A stretch of 64,000 nucleotides of DNA from Micromonospora inyonensis (GTDB lineage: Bacteria > Actinomycetota > Actinomycetes > Mycobacteriales > Micromonosporaceae), in the NCBI RefSeq assembly GCF_900091415.1, contig NZ_FMHU01000002.1, positions 3,286,001-3,350,000 of the forward strand, written 5' to 3'. The notes beneath the pieces were generated by a model, which did not search any database, had not been told where the DNA came from, and saw nothing but the letters and a program-made list of their open reading frames with translations. Below, piece after piece: positions 63,710-64,000 of this stretch (position 1 is the first letter of the stretch; each line of letters starts with the position of its first letter). Both the position numbers and the translations under genes were made by a program.

Positions 63710-64000
63710 TCAGCCCACCCCGAGAGTGGCGGCGAGTTGGACGAGCGTCGTCGGGGCGGCGGGGTCACGGGCGACCAGGGCGAGCACGTCTCGGCCGGCT
63801 GGTCGGTGGCGGATCTCGGCGGGTGCGATCCGGTCGGCCTCGATCAGGACCCGGCCGGCGTTGATCGGGTCGTCGACCTGGAGGTACGCGCGGGCAGCGT
63901 CGACCAGGTACGCGGCACGGTGTTCGGCGGGCAGCCACCGCCAGCCGTCCCGCTTGATCGCCTTCTCGTGCCGGGCCACGGCCTCCTCCGCGTCGCCCTG
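63710..64000 (-). CDS. XRE-family regulator, C-terminal part, runs off the window
   Basis: The last 96 codons of a regulator: RWLPAEHRAAYLVDAARAYLQVDDPINAGRVLIEADRIAPAEIRHRPAG, nearly the same block as in the broken XRE gene at 9110-10084. The helix-turn-helix lies beyond the window. It appears intact and is paired with the small Cys protein. Confidence 0.75.
   Translation of the reverse strand, partial: QGDAEEAVARHEKAIKRDGWRWLPAEHRAAYLVDAARAYLQVDDPINAGRVLIEADRIAPAEIRHRPAGRDVLALVARDPAAPTTLVQLAATLGVG

Overview
The window is very GC-rich DNA with strong third-position GC bias and many GTG starts. The gene content (F420-linked oxidoreductase, BsaP next to BioB, mycothiol-type DinB-fold protein, a DevR/DevS-like pair, tRNA genes with or without an encoded CCA) is that of a filamentous actinomycete. 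The overall feel is Micromonosporaceae (Micromonospora-like). That placement rests on recognised protein families only; no search was run.

Layout. 0-3.4 kb: edge gene, a wrecked secreted mannanase (GH5 + CBM2), an F420 oxidoreductase and a frameshifted alpha/beta hydrolase. 3.5-10.1 kb: mobile-element zone with an intact IS701-like element, an acetyltransferase remnant, a TetR/flavin-monooxygenase divergon with twin operators, and an XRE regulator gene split by an IS110 fragment fused to a 5'-truncated group II intron. 10.1-15.5 kb: minus-strand envelope/lipid genes (EEP phosphatase, double PAP2, YihY, lipid kinase) and a Clp-N/HTH pair. 15.6-26.7 kb: stress island resembling a DosR regulon (two tandem universal stress proteins, phosphoketolase, P-type ATPase, two Acg-type nitroreductases, GAF sensor kinase and NarL-type regulator) with DosR-like dyads. 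26.8-30.9 kb: four end-overlapping minus-strand genes (DUF6875-like, GNAT, PLP decarboxylase with a frameshift, multicopper oxidase). 31.2-34.4 kb: two tRNA clusters (Gly-Val and Gly-Cys-Val) around a large membrane protein and a small zinc-finger protein. 34.8-44.1 kb: TetR, DinB-fold protein, gamma-glutamyltransferase, IS1380 remnant, methyltransferase/P450 pair, and biotin genes bioF-bioD / bioB-bsaP. 44.3-52 kb: secreted lysozyme-like protein, a decayed stretch, aldehyde dehydrogenase, ACT and ACT-GNAT proteins, and a kinase/acyl-CoA dehydrogenase pair. 52-54.4 kb: LacI (CebR-like) regulator beside a deleted oligosaccharide-uptake operon. 54.5-64 kb: small genes, then a HerA / Mre11(SbcD) / Rad50(SbcC) / NurA-like operon, a spermidine-synthase-like gene, and the tail of a second XRE regulator.

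Themes. (1) Plant-polysaccharide use appears to be decaying: mannanase pseudogene, deletion-fused binding-protein/beta-glucosidase, and an orphan CebR-type operator, while the LacI gene is intact. (2) The HerA-Mre11-Rad50-NurA arrangement resembles the archaeal DNA-end-resection operon and is the most interesting intact system here. (3) Many genes show a -10-like hexamer exactly 6-7 nt before the start codon with no Shine-Dalgarno, suggesting frequent leaderless transcription. (4) Four single-base frameshifts occur in otherwise good genes or in already degraded ones; some may be sequencing errors.
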